Notes under the pieces: generated by a model
What the model was told of the DNA's origin: nothing
Database searches by the model: none
The model's input: the letters and a program-made list of their open reading frames with translations, nothing else
Source: AWTP1-13 sp963827545
Lineage (GTDB): Bacteria > Pseudomonadota > Alphaproteobacteria > Rhizobiales > Hyphomicrobiaceae
DNA length: 64,000 bases
NCBI GenBank assembly: GCA_963827545.1
Contig: CAWHBI010000032.1
Coordinates: 1-64,000, forward strand
Direction: 5' to 3'
Position numbers and translations under genes: made by a program
Shown here: positions 34,526 to 42,123 of the stretch, piece by piece
Layout of the letters: each line of letters opens with the position of its first letter
How positions within the stretch are numbered: position 1 is the stretch's first letter

Positions 34526-35203
34526 GTGGCAATAGAGACAATGAACTGGCGGCGGCGGCACTTTCCGTTCAACGCCGAGCAGACCGTAAATATCCTAGGG
34601 GAAATCGGGCCTCTGGTCTCGATGTTCCTCGTCAACGGTATCTATGGCATTGCGGCCGGCACCTGGGCGCTGATCATCACTACCATCATCTCGCTTGCGG
34701 CGAGTCTGTGGGTGCTCGGGCGTCCGCCGATCATGCCGTTCATCGCCGGCGGAGTGAGCGTTGTGTTCGGCGCCCTGACTTTGATAACCGGCGACGCCAT
34801 GTGGGTGCAGATCAAGGTCACGATCTTCAACACCTTGGTTGCCGGCGTTCTCTGGCTGGGGCTGAGATCGGGCCACAACTTCTTCCGCTTCGTGTTCGGC
34901 AACACGTTCCATTACACCGAGGAGGGGTGGTACAGGCTCACGCGCAACGTGGCGCTGTTCTTCCTCGGCACGGCTGTGGTCAACGAGGTGGTGCGGCTCG
35001 GCTTCGATGATTTCGAGCTGTTCGCGCTCAACCGCATGTTCACCGGCGTGGACATCTGGATCCTCTTCAAGATCTTCGTCATTATGCCCGTCACCGCCCT
35101 GTACTTCTGGTGGCAGGTCCGCCTCATGCAGAAGTATCGCCTGCCCGGGCCGATCCCCATCGTCGTGGGCGATGTGGTCCAGCGTCCCGATGCCGGCAAC
35201 TGA
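34526..35203 (+). CDS. Septation protein A family (IspZ/YciB), paralogue 1
   Basis: The 225-residue inner-membrane protein has five to six hydrophobic segments. It reads NILGEIGPLVSMFLVNGIYG, IAAGTWALIITTIISLAASL and GNTFHYTEEGWYRLTRNVAL, followed by NEVVRLGFDDFELFALNRMF. This is the YciB/IspZ family linked to septation and envelope integrity. It diverges from the standard sequence more than the next gene: the first loop has NGIYGIA in place of FAY(A)K, and it is longer at the N-terminus. Start is GTG 34526 or ATG 34541. The second copy follows after 44 bases. Confidence 0.8.
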   Translation: MAIETMNWRRRHFPFNAEQTVNILGEIGPLVSMFLVNGIYGIAAGTWALIITTIISLAASLWVLGRPPIMPFIAGGVSVVFGALTLITGDAMWVQIKVTIFNTLVAGVLWLGLRSGHNFFRFVFGNTFHYTEEGWYRLTRNVALFFLGTAVVNEVVRLGFDDFELFALNRMFTGVDIWILFKIFVIMPVTALYFWWQVRLMQKYRLPGPIPIVVGDVVQRPDAGN

Positions 35204-35247
35204 GCTAGACTTGGACGAGCCCTGGCACGATCCTGGCTGGAGTTGCA

Positions 35248-35832
35248 ATGACTGAAGAGGCCCAACGTCCGGGACGTTCCGCGGCAGTCAACCCCTTCGT
35301 CAAGCTTCTGATCGATCTGGGACCTCTGATCGCATTTTTTCTCGCCTATGCGAAGTCCGGGATCTACTGGGCCACCGGCGTGCTGATGCTGGCGACGGTC
35401 ATTTCGCTGGTTGCCTCGCGTACGCTGCTCGGACGCTTTTCCGTGGCGCCGGTTGCCACCGCGGTGCTGGTGGTGGTGTTCGGCGGATTGACCTTCCTCC
35501 TCGACGATCCGCGCTTCATCAAGATGAAGCCGACCATCATCAATCTGCTGTTTGCCGGCATCCTGATCTATGGGCTCGCCACGCGCCGGCCGCTGCTCAA
35601 AATGCTGATGGGCGAGGCCCTGAGACTCACCGACGAAGGCTGGCAGAAGATGACCATGCGGTGGGCGGTGTTCTTCGTGTGCGTGGCCGTGCTCAACGAG
35701 ATCGTGTGGCGCAACTTCTCGGAGGCCGCCTGGGTTAACTTCAAGGTGTTTGGAATATTGCCGTTGACGCTCGTGTTCGCTATGGCGCAACTGGGCCTGA
35801 TCAAGCGTCACGAAGCCAAGGCCGACGCCTGA
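35248..35832 (+). CDS. ispZ: Septation protein A (IspZ/YciB), paralogue 2
   Basis: This 194-residue copy has the standard family text: VKLLIDLGPLIAFFLAYAKS, TVISLVASRTLLGRFSVAP, FGGLTFLLDDPRFIKMKPTI, LTDEGWQKMTMRWAVFFVCV and LNEIVWRNFSEAAWVNFKVF. It is an inner-membrane protein with about five helices. Position after ftsY is the usual one in Rhizobiales. The tandem pair could arise from duplication and divergence. Confidence 0.92.
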   Translation: MTEEAQRPGRSAAVNPFVKLLIDLGPLIAFFLAYAKSGIYWATGVLMLATVISLVASRTLLGRFSVAPVATAVLVVVFGGLTFLLDDPRFIKMKPTIINLLFAGILIYGLATRRPLLKMLMGEALRLTDEGWQKMTMRWAVFFVCVAVLNEIVWRNFSEAAWVNFKVFGILPLTLVFAMAQLGLIKRHEAKADA

Positions 35833-35883
35833 CTGGCGGGCCACCCCATCAGAATATGAGACGCTGTGTCGCGGATTTTGCAA

Positions 35884-35940
35884 ACGACGCACGCGTCGTG
35901 ATGTGCAATCTTGCATAAGACTGGCTTGCATAAGACTGGC
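35884..35940. repeat. Inverted repeat and 15-base tandem repeat upstream of marR
   Basis: ACGACGC-AC-GCGTCGT (35884-35899) is a 7-2-7 inverted repeat. TTGCATAAGACTGGC is present twice in tandem at 35911-35925 and 35926-35940. They lie about 115-170 bases before the MarR-family gene and may be its operator region. Confidence 0.45.
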
Positions 35941-36053
35941 CCCCGGATCGTCTGCCCGCATAGCTGTCTTGTGCGGGTTCCGGCGCTGTTGTGCGGGCTG
36001 ACCTACCGAATTCCGTCGTCTCCAACGGCAAGCGCAGGAACCGCAAACAAACA

Positions 36054-36509
36054 ATGAAACGCGACAGTACCGATCGGCTGCATCGCTCTCCCATCCATCT
36101 CCTGCACCGTGCGGGACAGTGTGCCGGAGACATCTTCCATTCCGAGATGAAGGTCGGCGGGCTCACCCCGCGGCAGCTCGCCGTGCTCATGACGGTGGCC
36201 CAGAACGAGGGACTGAGCCAGACCGGCCTCGTCGACCGCACCGGAATTGATCGTTCGACGCTGGCCGACATCGTGCGGCGCATGCAGAGGAAGGGGCTGC
36301 TGCAGCGCCGGCGCACGCGGGAAGACGCGCGCGCCTACGCCGTCAAGCTGACCGACGAGGGCCGCCGGGTCCTGCGCACGGCCGAGCCGCTGGCCAAGAA
36401 GGTGGACGAGCGCATCCTCGATGCGCTGTCGGGCAAGCAGCGCGAGCAGTTCATCGACGACCTGCTGGCGATCGTCGACACGCTGCAGAAGATGTCGCCG
36501 AAGAGCTAG
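36054..36509 (+). CDS. MarR-family transcriptional regulator
   Basis: The 151-residue winged-helix repressor reads GLTPRQLAVLMTVAQNEGLS, then the recognition helix QTGLVDRTGIDRSTLADIVR and the wing MQRKGLLQRRRTREDARAYA. The C-terminal dimer helix ends DDLLAIVDTLQKMSPKS. The N-terminal MKRDSTDRLHRSPIHLLHRA is typical of the alphaproteobacterial group. There is no adjacent target gene on the opposite strand; it probably regulates itself and others. A strong terminator follows. Confidence 0.88.
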   Translation: MKRDSTDRLHRSPIHLLHRAGQCAGDIFHSEMKVGGLTPRQLAVLMTVAQNEGLSQTGLVDRTGIDRSTLADIVRRMQRKGLLQRRRTREDARAYAVKLTDEGRRVLRTAEPLAKKVDERILDALSGKQREQFIDDLLAIVDTLQKMSPKS

Positions 36510-36546
36510 CGGCTGAGCGGTCACGAATTTCGGAGGGAGCCGAGAA

Positions 36547-36589
36547 AGGGCCCTTCCCGCGACAGAGCGGGAGGGGTTCTTTTATTTTC
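36547..36589 (+). terminator. Rho-independent terminator after marR
   Basis: CCCTTCCCGC-GACAGA-GCGGGAGGGG followed by TTCTTTTATTTT. The stem is about 10 pairs and the tail is T-rich. It lies 40 bases after the marR stop. Confidence 0.85.
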
Positions 36590-36708
36590 GCAGCGTGGCA
36601 TCGCTCCGGCTGCCGCGGAACTTCCGCTTGCCGAGGGGATTTAGCTGCAAGCGGCCGTGTGCCCTTCAGGGGCTGCATGCCAGAGGTTCTTCGCGCGGGT
36701 TTGGTGGA

Positions 36709-37092
36709 ATGCGTCCGATCGCCTTAGGCCGGCAAAGCGCCATTGGCGCAATCGCCATCGTCGCCGGATTGCTGTGCGGCTTTCTCGGCCTGGTGGTTCT
36801 TGCGCAAACTCCAGTGGAACCTGGCTCCGAGGCGGCAGAGCTCATTGGCGGTGTCGTCTTTTCCTCCGAGGGCACCGAGGTTGGCGAAGTGTCAGCCGTC
36901 ACCGTTGGGCAGGACGGACAGTTCGCTGAAATTCGCATGACGACCGCGCGGCCACTCGGACTCGGGCAGCGGATCGTTGTCATCGGGCGCGGCAGGTTCA
37001 TGGCCCTGCGCGGCGCCGTCGTGCTCGATCTCTCCGCCGAAGAGGTCGATGCATTGTCGAGCCCGGCCGCGCTCAAAGGCACCGCGGCATGA
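36709..37092 (+). CDS. PRC-barrel-like exported protein
   Basis: The 127-residue protein starts MRPIALGRQSAIGAIAIVAG, one hydrophobic segment that is a signal peptide or anchor (to VVLAQ). The rest reads AAELIGGVVFSSEGTEVGEV, AVTVGQDGQFAEIRMTTARP and GLGQRIVVIGRGRFMALRGA, a PRC-barrel-type beta barrel. A GGTGGA site lies before the ATG. The role is unknown; small PRC-barrel proteins with signal peptides are common in Rhizobiales. It converges with gshB. Confidence 0.7.
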   Translation: MRPIALGRQSAIGAIAIVAGLLCGFLGLVVLAQTPVEPGSEAAELIGGVVFSSEGTEVGEVSAVTVGQDGQFAEIRMTTARPLGLGQRIVVIGRGRFMALRGAVVLDLSAEEVDALSSPAALKGTAA

Positions 37093-37107
37093 GCCGCGAA
37101 CCCTGGC

Positions 37108-38052
37108 TCAGCGCCTGACCTTCGCCTCGATCGCATCCCAGATCAGGGCGGCGATGTCGGGGCCGCCGAAAGCCTTCACCTGGCGGATGCCGGTGGGCGA
37201 GGTGACGTTGATCTCGGTCAGGTAGGGGCCGATGACGTCGATGCCCGTGAACAGCAGGCCGCGTCTCTTGAGCTCCGGGCCGAGGCGGGCGCAGATCTCG
37301 TGGTCGCGTGCTGTCAGCTCGGTGGCCGCCGCCAGCCCGCCGACGTGCAGGTTGGAGCGGGTCTCATCCGCGGCCGGCACGCGATTGATCGCGCCCACTA
37401 CCTCGCCGTCGACCAGGATGATGCGCTTGTCGCCCGCGCGCACCTCGGGGCGATACTGCTGCACCATGAACGGCTCGCGGAACACGGTGAGGAACAGCTC
37501 GATCAGGGAATTGAGGTTGGTGTCGCCGGGCGCCACGCGGAACACGCAAGAGCCGCCGTTGCCGTAGAGCGGCTTCATGATGATGTCCTTGTGCTCGGCG
37601 CGGAAGCGCTTCACGTCGTCGGCGCTGCGGGTGACGAGCGTCGGAGGCATCAGGTCGAGGAAGTCGAGGACGAACACCTTCTCCGGCGCGTTGCGCACGT
37701 GGGCGGGGTCGTTGACCACCAGCGTCCTGGGGTGGATGCGTTCCAGCAGGTGGGTGGTCGTGATGTAGGCCATGTCGAACGGCGGGTCCTGGCGCAGCAG
37801 GACGGCGTCGAGCTCGGAGAGGTCGACCGTGCGCGGATCGGAGACCTGGTAGTGGCTGCCGGCAACGTCCTCGACGCGGAGCGTGGAGCCCCTGGCGAGC
37901 AGGCGGCCGCCGTCGAGCGCGAGGTTGGGTGGCGTGTAATAGAACAGCGAATGCCCGCGCCGCTGCGCCTCGAGCAGGAGGGCAAAGGTGGAGTCGCCGC
38001 CGATGTCGATGCGGTCGATCGGGTCCATCTGGCAGGCGACGTTCAGAGGCAT
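37108..38052 (-). CDS. gshB: Glutathione synthetase
   Basis: GshB joins gamma-glutamylcysteine and glycine with ATP. The 314-residue ATP-grasp enzyme starts MPLNVACQMDPIDRIDIGGD. It has LRQDPPFDMAYITTTHLLER, the ATP-binding IIMKPLYGNGGSCVFRV, FMVQQYRPEVRAGDKRIILV and the C-terminal TGIDVIGPYLTEINVTSPTG with the metal-binding Glu and Asn. Upstream lies a hicBA module and then yraN, which is usually directly next to gshB. Confidence 0.96.
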   Translation of the reverse strand: MPLNVACQMDPIDRIDIGGDSTFALLLEAQRRGHSLFYYTPPNLALDGGRLLARGSTLRVEDVAGSHYQVSDPRTVDLSELDAVLLRQDPPFDMAYITTTHLLERIHPRTLVVNDPAHVRNAPEKVFVLDFLDLMPPTLVTRSADDVKRFRAEHKDIIMKPLYGNGGSCVFRVAPGDTNLNSLIELFLTVFREPFMVQQYRPEVRAGDKRIILVDGEVVGAINRVPAADETRSNLHVGGLAAATELTARDHEICARLGPELKRRGLLFTGIDVIGPYLTEINVTSPTGIRQVKAFGGPDIAALIWDAIEAKVRR

Positions 38053-38064
38053 GATCTTGGCGCG

Positions 38065-38259
38065 CTAGAACTTCTTCTCGATGCCGGCTTGCTTCAGGAC
38101 GATGTTCGCCCAGTGTCGCGACTTGATATTGCTGTCTACGGGGAAGTTGCGGTTGGTGATCGGGCTGTGCCAGATCTGATGGTCGCCCTTGCCGCCCCGA
38201 ATGAACGTACAGCCGTGATCCCGCAGGATGCGGATGACCTCGGTCGTGTAGCTCGCCAT
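38065..38259 (-). CDS. hicA: HicA-type mRNA interferase toxin
   Basis: The 64-residue protein starts MASYTTEVIRILRDHGCTFI and has the double-stranded-RNA-binding-like fold with the catalytic His in GKGDHQIWHSPITNRNFPVD. It ends LKQAGIEKKF. HicA cleaves mRNA and tmRNA. Here it lies downstream of the antitoxin, the reverse of the classical hicA-hicB order. Its start follows the hicB stop by one base. Confidence 0.88.
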   Translation of the reverse strand: MASYTTEVIRILRDHGCTFIRGGKGDHQIWHSPITNRNFPVDSNIKSRHWANIVLKQAGIEKKF

Positions 38260-38260
38260 A

Positions 38261-38506
38261 TCACGCGGCGGCGCGCGGATTGGCAACCCGCGTTGGGATC
38301 TCTGCGAAGATATGGACGGGAATCTCCGGCCCGTCGAACGCGATGTTGTTGAGCTCGATCAGCTCTTCGATGAGCGGGAGAGCTTTGGCGTGCAGATCCT
38401 CGATGGTATCGGCGCCGGTCACGAAACCGGGGATGTCCTCGCTGGTGGCAACCCAACCCTGAGCCTCGTCGTCCCAGACGGCACGAACCATGATGGATCG
38501 AAGCAT
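38261..38506 (-). CDS. hicB: HicB-type antitoxin, DUF1902-like
   Basis: The 81-residue protein starts MLRSIMVRAVWDDEAQGWVA and continues TSEDIPGFVTGADTIEDLHA and LIEELIELN, a partial RNase H-like fold. It ends without the usual C-terminal DNA-binding domain, so autoregulation may need another protein. A longer open frame upstream is not conserved. Confidence 0.82.
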   Translation of the reverse strand: MLRSIMVRAVWDDEAQGWVATSEDIPGFVTGADTIEDLHAKALPLIEELIELNNIAFDGPEIPVHIFAEIPTRVANPRAAA

Positions 38507-38651
38507 CAAACGGCGTCCTTTCGCGAATACATCCGCAATATAGGATACTGGGGGCGGTGTTGCTACCGAGTGTATGTCCGTGAACCCGGCGTAGCGGCCC
38601 ATGCAGGATGCCTTCGCGAGCCGTGCACGGCGCGCGATCAGGACAGGTTGC

Positions 38652-39038
38652 TTATGCCCTGGACGCCAGGTGGAGGGCATCCGGCAGATGCACCGGCAGA
38701 CGGCCCGGCATTACCAGCACCGCATCGAGGCCGCGATCATGGTCGCGGTAGCGGGCGTTGCGGCTGACCCAGAACTCGGCCGCGCGGGAGATGCGGCCGG
38801 CCTGGCGCGATGTCAGGGCGGCCTCGCCCTCCAGCCTGGTGGCGCGGCGCTTGACCTCGACGAAGGCCAGCCGGCGGCCGCGCACCGCCACGAGATCGAT
38901 CTCGCCGTAGGGCGTGCGGCAGCGGCGCGCCAGGATGCGATACCCCTTGGCCATCAGCGCCGCCGCGGCGACCAGCTCGGAGAAGCGGCCCCGGCGGTAT
39001 CGTCCGATCCGCTCAGCGCTTGCGGGTCTGGCAGCCAT
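38652..39038 (-). CDS. yraN: YraN-family (UPF0102) nuclease-like protein
   Basis: The protein belongs to a family with a Holliday-junction-resolvase-like fold. It reads GRYRRGRFSELVAAAALMAK, YRILARRCRTPYGEIDLVAV and LAFVEVKRRATRLEGEAALT, keeping the ExK-type site (GEIDLV and VEVKRR). It is usually next to gshB and rsmI; rsmI is not found upstream here, where repeats and a molybdenum hydroxylase begin. The start at 39038 gives MAARPASAERIGRYRRGRFS; a start 12 codons earlier at 39074 is also open. Confidence 0.88.
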   Translation of the reverse strand: MAARPASAERIGRYRRGRFSELVAAAALMAKGYRILARRCRTPYGEIDLVAVRGRRLAFVEVKRRATRLEGEAALTSRQAGRISRAAEFWVSRNARYRDHDRGLDAVLVMPGRLPVHLPDALHLASRA

Positions 39039-39099
39039 TTCCACCAGCCGTGAAGGCCCCCTCATCCGCCCCATCGTGCTGGAAGCGCGTCTTCGACAC

Positions 39100-39235
39100 G
39101 ACGGGGCACCTTCTCCCCAAGGGGAGAAGGGTCCGCGGATAGCGCCACTTCATCAGCTTCATGCCGTGCCTTTGGCGCACTTCCACATTCGGACCGCTCC
39201 CGTCCCCTCTCCCCAACGGGGAGAGGACGTGAGGC
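39100..39235. repeat. Pair of short GGGGAGA-type palindromes
   Basis: CTTCTCCCCAAGGGGAGAAG lies at about 39110-39130, and CCTCTCCCC-AA-CGGGGAGAGG at about 39206-39226. They resemble the arms of the CCCTCTCCCC repeats elsewhere in the window but are diverged and about 75 bases apart. Confidence 0.55.
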
Positions 39236-39236
39236 C

Positions 39237-39303
39237 ATGACTTACGGCCGCGTGCGCCGACTTCCCACGAGAAGGTCCCCCTCATGGCGCGGCCGTAAGT
39301 CAT
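39237..39303. repeat. Perfect 16-base inverted repeat near the end of the hydroxylase operon
   Basis: ATGACTTACGGCCGCG (39237-39252) and CGCGGCCGTAAGTCAT (39288-39303) are exact reverse complements around a 35-base loop. No T-run follows on either strand. It lies 37 bases beyond the stop of the molybdenum-hydroxylase large subunit and may be a repeat element or an mRNA 3' hairpin. Confidence 0.65.
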
Positions 39304-39339
39304 CTGGCCGAACTGGTGAGGGGGGAGTTATGCCCCCGT

Positions 39340-41643
39340 TCAGATCTTGGCCTTGCCGCCCGCCCGCGCCTCGTCCAGCGCGGCCAGCACCTTGGGCGGC
39401 GACATTGGCAGGTCGGCGAAGCGGATGCCGGTGGCGTCCGCAATCGCGTTGGCAATGGCTGCCATCGGCGGCACGATCGGCGTCTCGCCCACGCCGCGCA
39501 CGCCGTAGGGGTGGCGCGGGTTCGGCACCTCGACGATGACCGTGTCGATCATCGGCAGGTCGGAGGCCACCGGCACGCGGTAGTCGAGGAAGCCCGGGTT
39601 CTGCAGCTTGCCGTCGTCGCCATAGATGTACTCCTCGTTGAGCGCCCAGCCGATGCCCTGCGCCACCCCGCCCTGGTACTGGCCCTCGACGTAGCTCGGG
39701 TGGATGGCGCGGCCGGCGTCCTGGATGGCCGTGTAGCGCACCACCCACACCCTGCCCGTCTCGGGGTCCACCTCGACGTCGGCGACGTGGGTGGCGAAGC
39801 TGGGCGCCGCTCCGTGCGCATTGATGCGCGCGTAGCCGGCAATCGGCCCGCCGGTCTTGCCGGCGATGCCGGCGATGTCGCGGAGCGTCATGGGCGAGTG
39901 CTTGCCGGCATTGGGCCCCGCCGGGCGCACGCCGCCGTCCTTGTATTCGACAGCGTCCTCGGGCAGCTCCCACAGCTTGGCTGCGCGCTTGCAGGCCTCC
40001 TTCATGACCTCGCGCGCGGCCTCCACCGTTGCCATGCCGCTGGAGAAGGTGGCGCGGCTGCCGCCGGTCAGGAAGTTGTAGCCGAGCTGGCCGGTGTCGC
40101 CGATCTGCACGCGGATGGAGCCGAGCTCCACGCCCAGCTCCTCGGCGGCCATCATGCACAGCGACGCGCGCAGGCCGCCGATGTCGGGCGTGCCCGCCGT
40201 GAGCGACAGCGTGCCGTCCTCGTTGAGCGACATCGACACCGCCGTCTCGCCGCCGATGTTGAACCAGAAGCCGGAGGCGACGCCGCGCCCCTGGTTCTTC
40301 TTGAGCGGCGTGCGCCAATGCGCATGGCTTTTCGCCGCCTCCAGCGTCTCGACCAGCCCGACCGGGCCGAACTTGGGGCCGTAGGCGGCTTTGGTGCCCT
40401 GCTTGGCCGCGTTCTTGAGGCGCAGCTCGATTGGGTCGAGGCCGAGCTTCTTGGCGATCTCGTCGACCACGCTCTCGACTGCGAACTCCGAGATCGGCCC
40501 GCCCGGCGCGCGGTAGGCGGCGACCTTCGGCCGGTTGGTGATCACGTCGTAGCCGACCACCTTGACGTTCTCCAGGTCGTAAGGCGCGAAGGCGCACATG
40601 GCGCCCGGCTGCACCGGCGAGCCGGCAAAGGCGCCGGCCTGGTATTTGAGCTCGCCTTCGGCAGCGACGATGCGGCCGTCCTTCCTGGCGCCCATCTTGA
40701 TGCGCACGTGCGCACCCGAGGTCGGGCCGGAAGCGCGGAACACCTCCTCGCGCGTCATCACCATCTTCACCGGGCGGCGCGCCTTCTTGGAGAGCGCCAG
40801 CGCGATGGGCTCCAGGTAGACGACCGTCTTGCCGCCGAAGCCGCCGCCGATTTCCGACGCAGTGACGCGGACCTTGCCAACGTCCCAGCCGAGCAGCCGC
40901 GCGCAGTGCGCGCGCACGATCCAGTGGCCCTGCGTCGTGACCCAGACATCCGCCTGCCCATCCTCGGAGACGCTCGCCACGCAGGCGTGCGGCTCGATGT
41001 AGCCCTGGTGCACGGGCTTGGTGGTGAAGGAGCGCTCTACCACCACATCGGCCTGGGCGAAGCCGGCCGCGATGTCGCCGTGGCCGAACTCCACGCGCTT
41101 GGCCACGTTGGATGGGGTCTTCGGCGCCGGCTCCACACCGGCCGTGATCATGCTCTCGTCCAGCAGCGGCGCGCCGGGCTGCATGGCCTCGACCACGTCG
41201 ATCACGTGAGGCAGCACCTCGTAGTCGACCTTGATGAGCTTCAGCGCCTGCTTGGCGATGCCGGCGTTGGTGGCGGCGACGGCGGCCACTGGATGGCCTT
41301 CGTACAGCACCTTCTCGCGCGCCATCACGTTGCGCACCACGTCGCGGTAGTTGATCATCATCTCGCCCGCCGGGATGAACTCGGAGGGCTGGTCCTTGAA
41401 ATCGTCGCGCGTCACGATCGCCTTGACGCCCGGCAGCTTGGCGGCGGCGCTGACATCGATTCCGCGAATGCGAGCGTGCGGATGCGGGCTGCGCAGCACC
41501 CGGCCGACCAGCTGGCCCTGCATGGCCATGTCGGCGCCGAACTTGGCGCGGCCGGTCACCTTGTCAACGCCGTCGGGGCGCACGGCCCGCGTGCCGACCC
41601 ATTTGAACTCTGAGCTCGCGCCGTCCTTGACCTTTTCCTGCAT
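39340..41643 (-). CDS. Molybdenum hydroxylase large subunit (xanthine dehydrogenase family)
   Basis: The 767-residue molybdopterin-cytosine-dinucleotide-type subunit starts with a short tail, then VTGRAKFGADMAMQGQLVGR. It has EIGGGFGGKTVVYLEPIALA, AAYRAPGGPISEFAVESVVD, NFLTGGSRATFSSGMATVEA and the C-terminal GVRGVGETPIVPPMAAIANA, which holds the catalytic Glu. The active-site loop of form I CO dehydrogenase (AYxCSFR) is replaced by AAYRAPG, so this is not CoxL. It resembles hydroxybenzoyl-CoA reductase, aldehyde oxidase or nicotinate-type enzymes; the substrate is unknown. It is the last gene of a medium-small-large operon. Confidence 0.88.
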   Translation of the reverse strand: MQEKVKDGASSEFKWVGTRAVRPDGVDKVTGRAKFGADMAMQGQLVGRVLRSPHPHARIRGIDVSAAAKLPGVKAIVTRDDFKDQPSEFIPAGEMMINYRDVVRNVMAREKVLYEGHPVAAVAATNAGIAKQALKLIKVDYEVLPHVIDVVEAMQPGAPLLDESMITAGVEPAPKTPSNVAKRVEFGHGDIAAGFAQADVVVERSFTTKPVHQGYIEPHACVASVSEDGQADVWVTTQGHWIVRAHCARLLGWDVGKVRVTASEIGGGFGGKTVVYLEPIALALSKKARRPVKMVMTREEVFRASGPTSGAHVRIKMGARKDGRIVAAEGELKYQAGAFAGSPVQPGAMCAFAPYDLENVKVVGYDVITNRPKVAAYRAPGGPISEFAVESVVDEIAKKLGLDPIELRLKNAAKQGTKAAYGPKFGPVGLVETLEAAKSHAHWRTPLKKNQGRGVASGFWFNIGGETAVSMSLNEDGTLSLTAGTPDIGGLRASLCMMAAEELGVELGSIRVQIGDTGQLGYNFLTGGSRATFSSGMATVEAAREVMKEACKRAAKLWELPEDAVEYKDGGVRPAGPNAGKHSPMTLRDIAGIAGKTGGPIAGYARINAHGAAPSFATHVADVEVDPETGRVWVVRYTAIQDAGRAIHPSYVEGQYQGGVAQGIGWALNEEYIYGDDGKLQNPGFLDYRVPVASDLPMIDTVIVEVPNPRHPYGVRGVGETPIVPPMAAIANAIADATGIRFADLPMSPPKVLAALDEARAGGKAKI

Positions 41644-41646
41644 GGG

Positions 41647-42123
41647 TCAGGCTCCTCTCATCTCGGCAGCGGCATCGAGCACCGCGCGAACGATCTTGTC
41701 GTAGCCGGTGCAGCGGCACAGGTTGCCGGCCAGCCAGTAGCGCACTTCCGTTTCAGTGGGGTCGGGAGATTTCTCCAGCAGCGATTTCGCGGCGATCAGG
41801 AAGCCCGGCGTGCAGACACCGCACTGCAGGGCCGCATGCTCCAGGAACTTGCGCTGCAGCGGATGCAGCTCCTCGCCGTGCGCCATGCCCTCGATGGTGC
41901 CGATGGATTTGCCTCGAGCCTCCACGCCCAGCATCAGGCAGGAGCACACGAGCCGGCCGTCGACCGTGACGCTGCAGGCGCCGCAGTCGCCGGTGGCACA
42001 TCCTTCCTTGGTGCCGGTGAGTCCCATTTGATCGCGCAGCACGTCGAGCAGCGTGTCCTCCGTCTCGCACAGGAACTCGACGGGGTCGCCGTTGACGGTC
42101 ACCGTGATGTGATGCTTGGCCAT
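41647..42123 (-). CDS. Molybdenum hydroxylase small subunit, two [2Fe-2S] clusters
   Basis: The 158-residue electron-transfer subunit has the plant-ferredoxin cluster motif EGCATGDCGACSVTVDGRLV followed by C in SCLM, and the second cluster motif LQCGVCTPGFLIAAKSLL with NLCRCTGYDKIVRAVLDAA. All eight cysteines are present. It starts one base inside the end of the FAD subunit gene and is followed directly by the large subunit gene. Confidence 0.94.
   Translation of the reverse strand: MAKHHITVTVNGDPVEFLCETEDTLLDVLRDQMGLTGTKEGCATGDCGACSVTVDGRLVCSCLMLGVEARGKSIGTIEGMAHGEELHPLQRKFLEHAALQCGVCTPGFLIAAKSLLEKSPDPTETEVRYWLAGNLCRCTGYDKIVRAVLDAAAEMRGA

Noticed and set aside
39316..41613. A 765-codon plus-strand open frame
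   Set aside because: It is the antisense of the molybdenum-hydroxylase large subunit; its translation is His/Arg/Ala-rich with no conserved motif.
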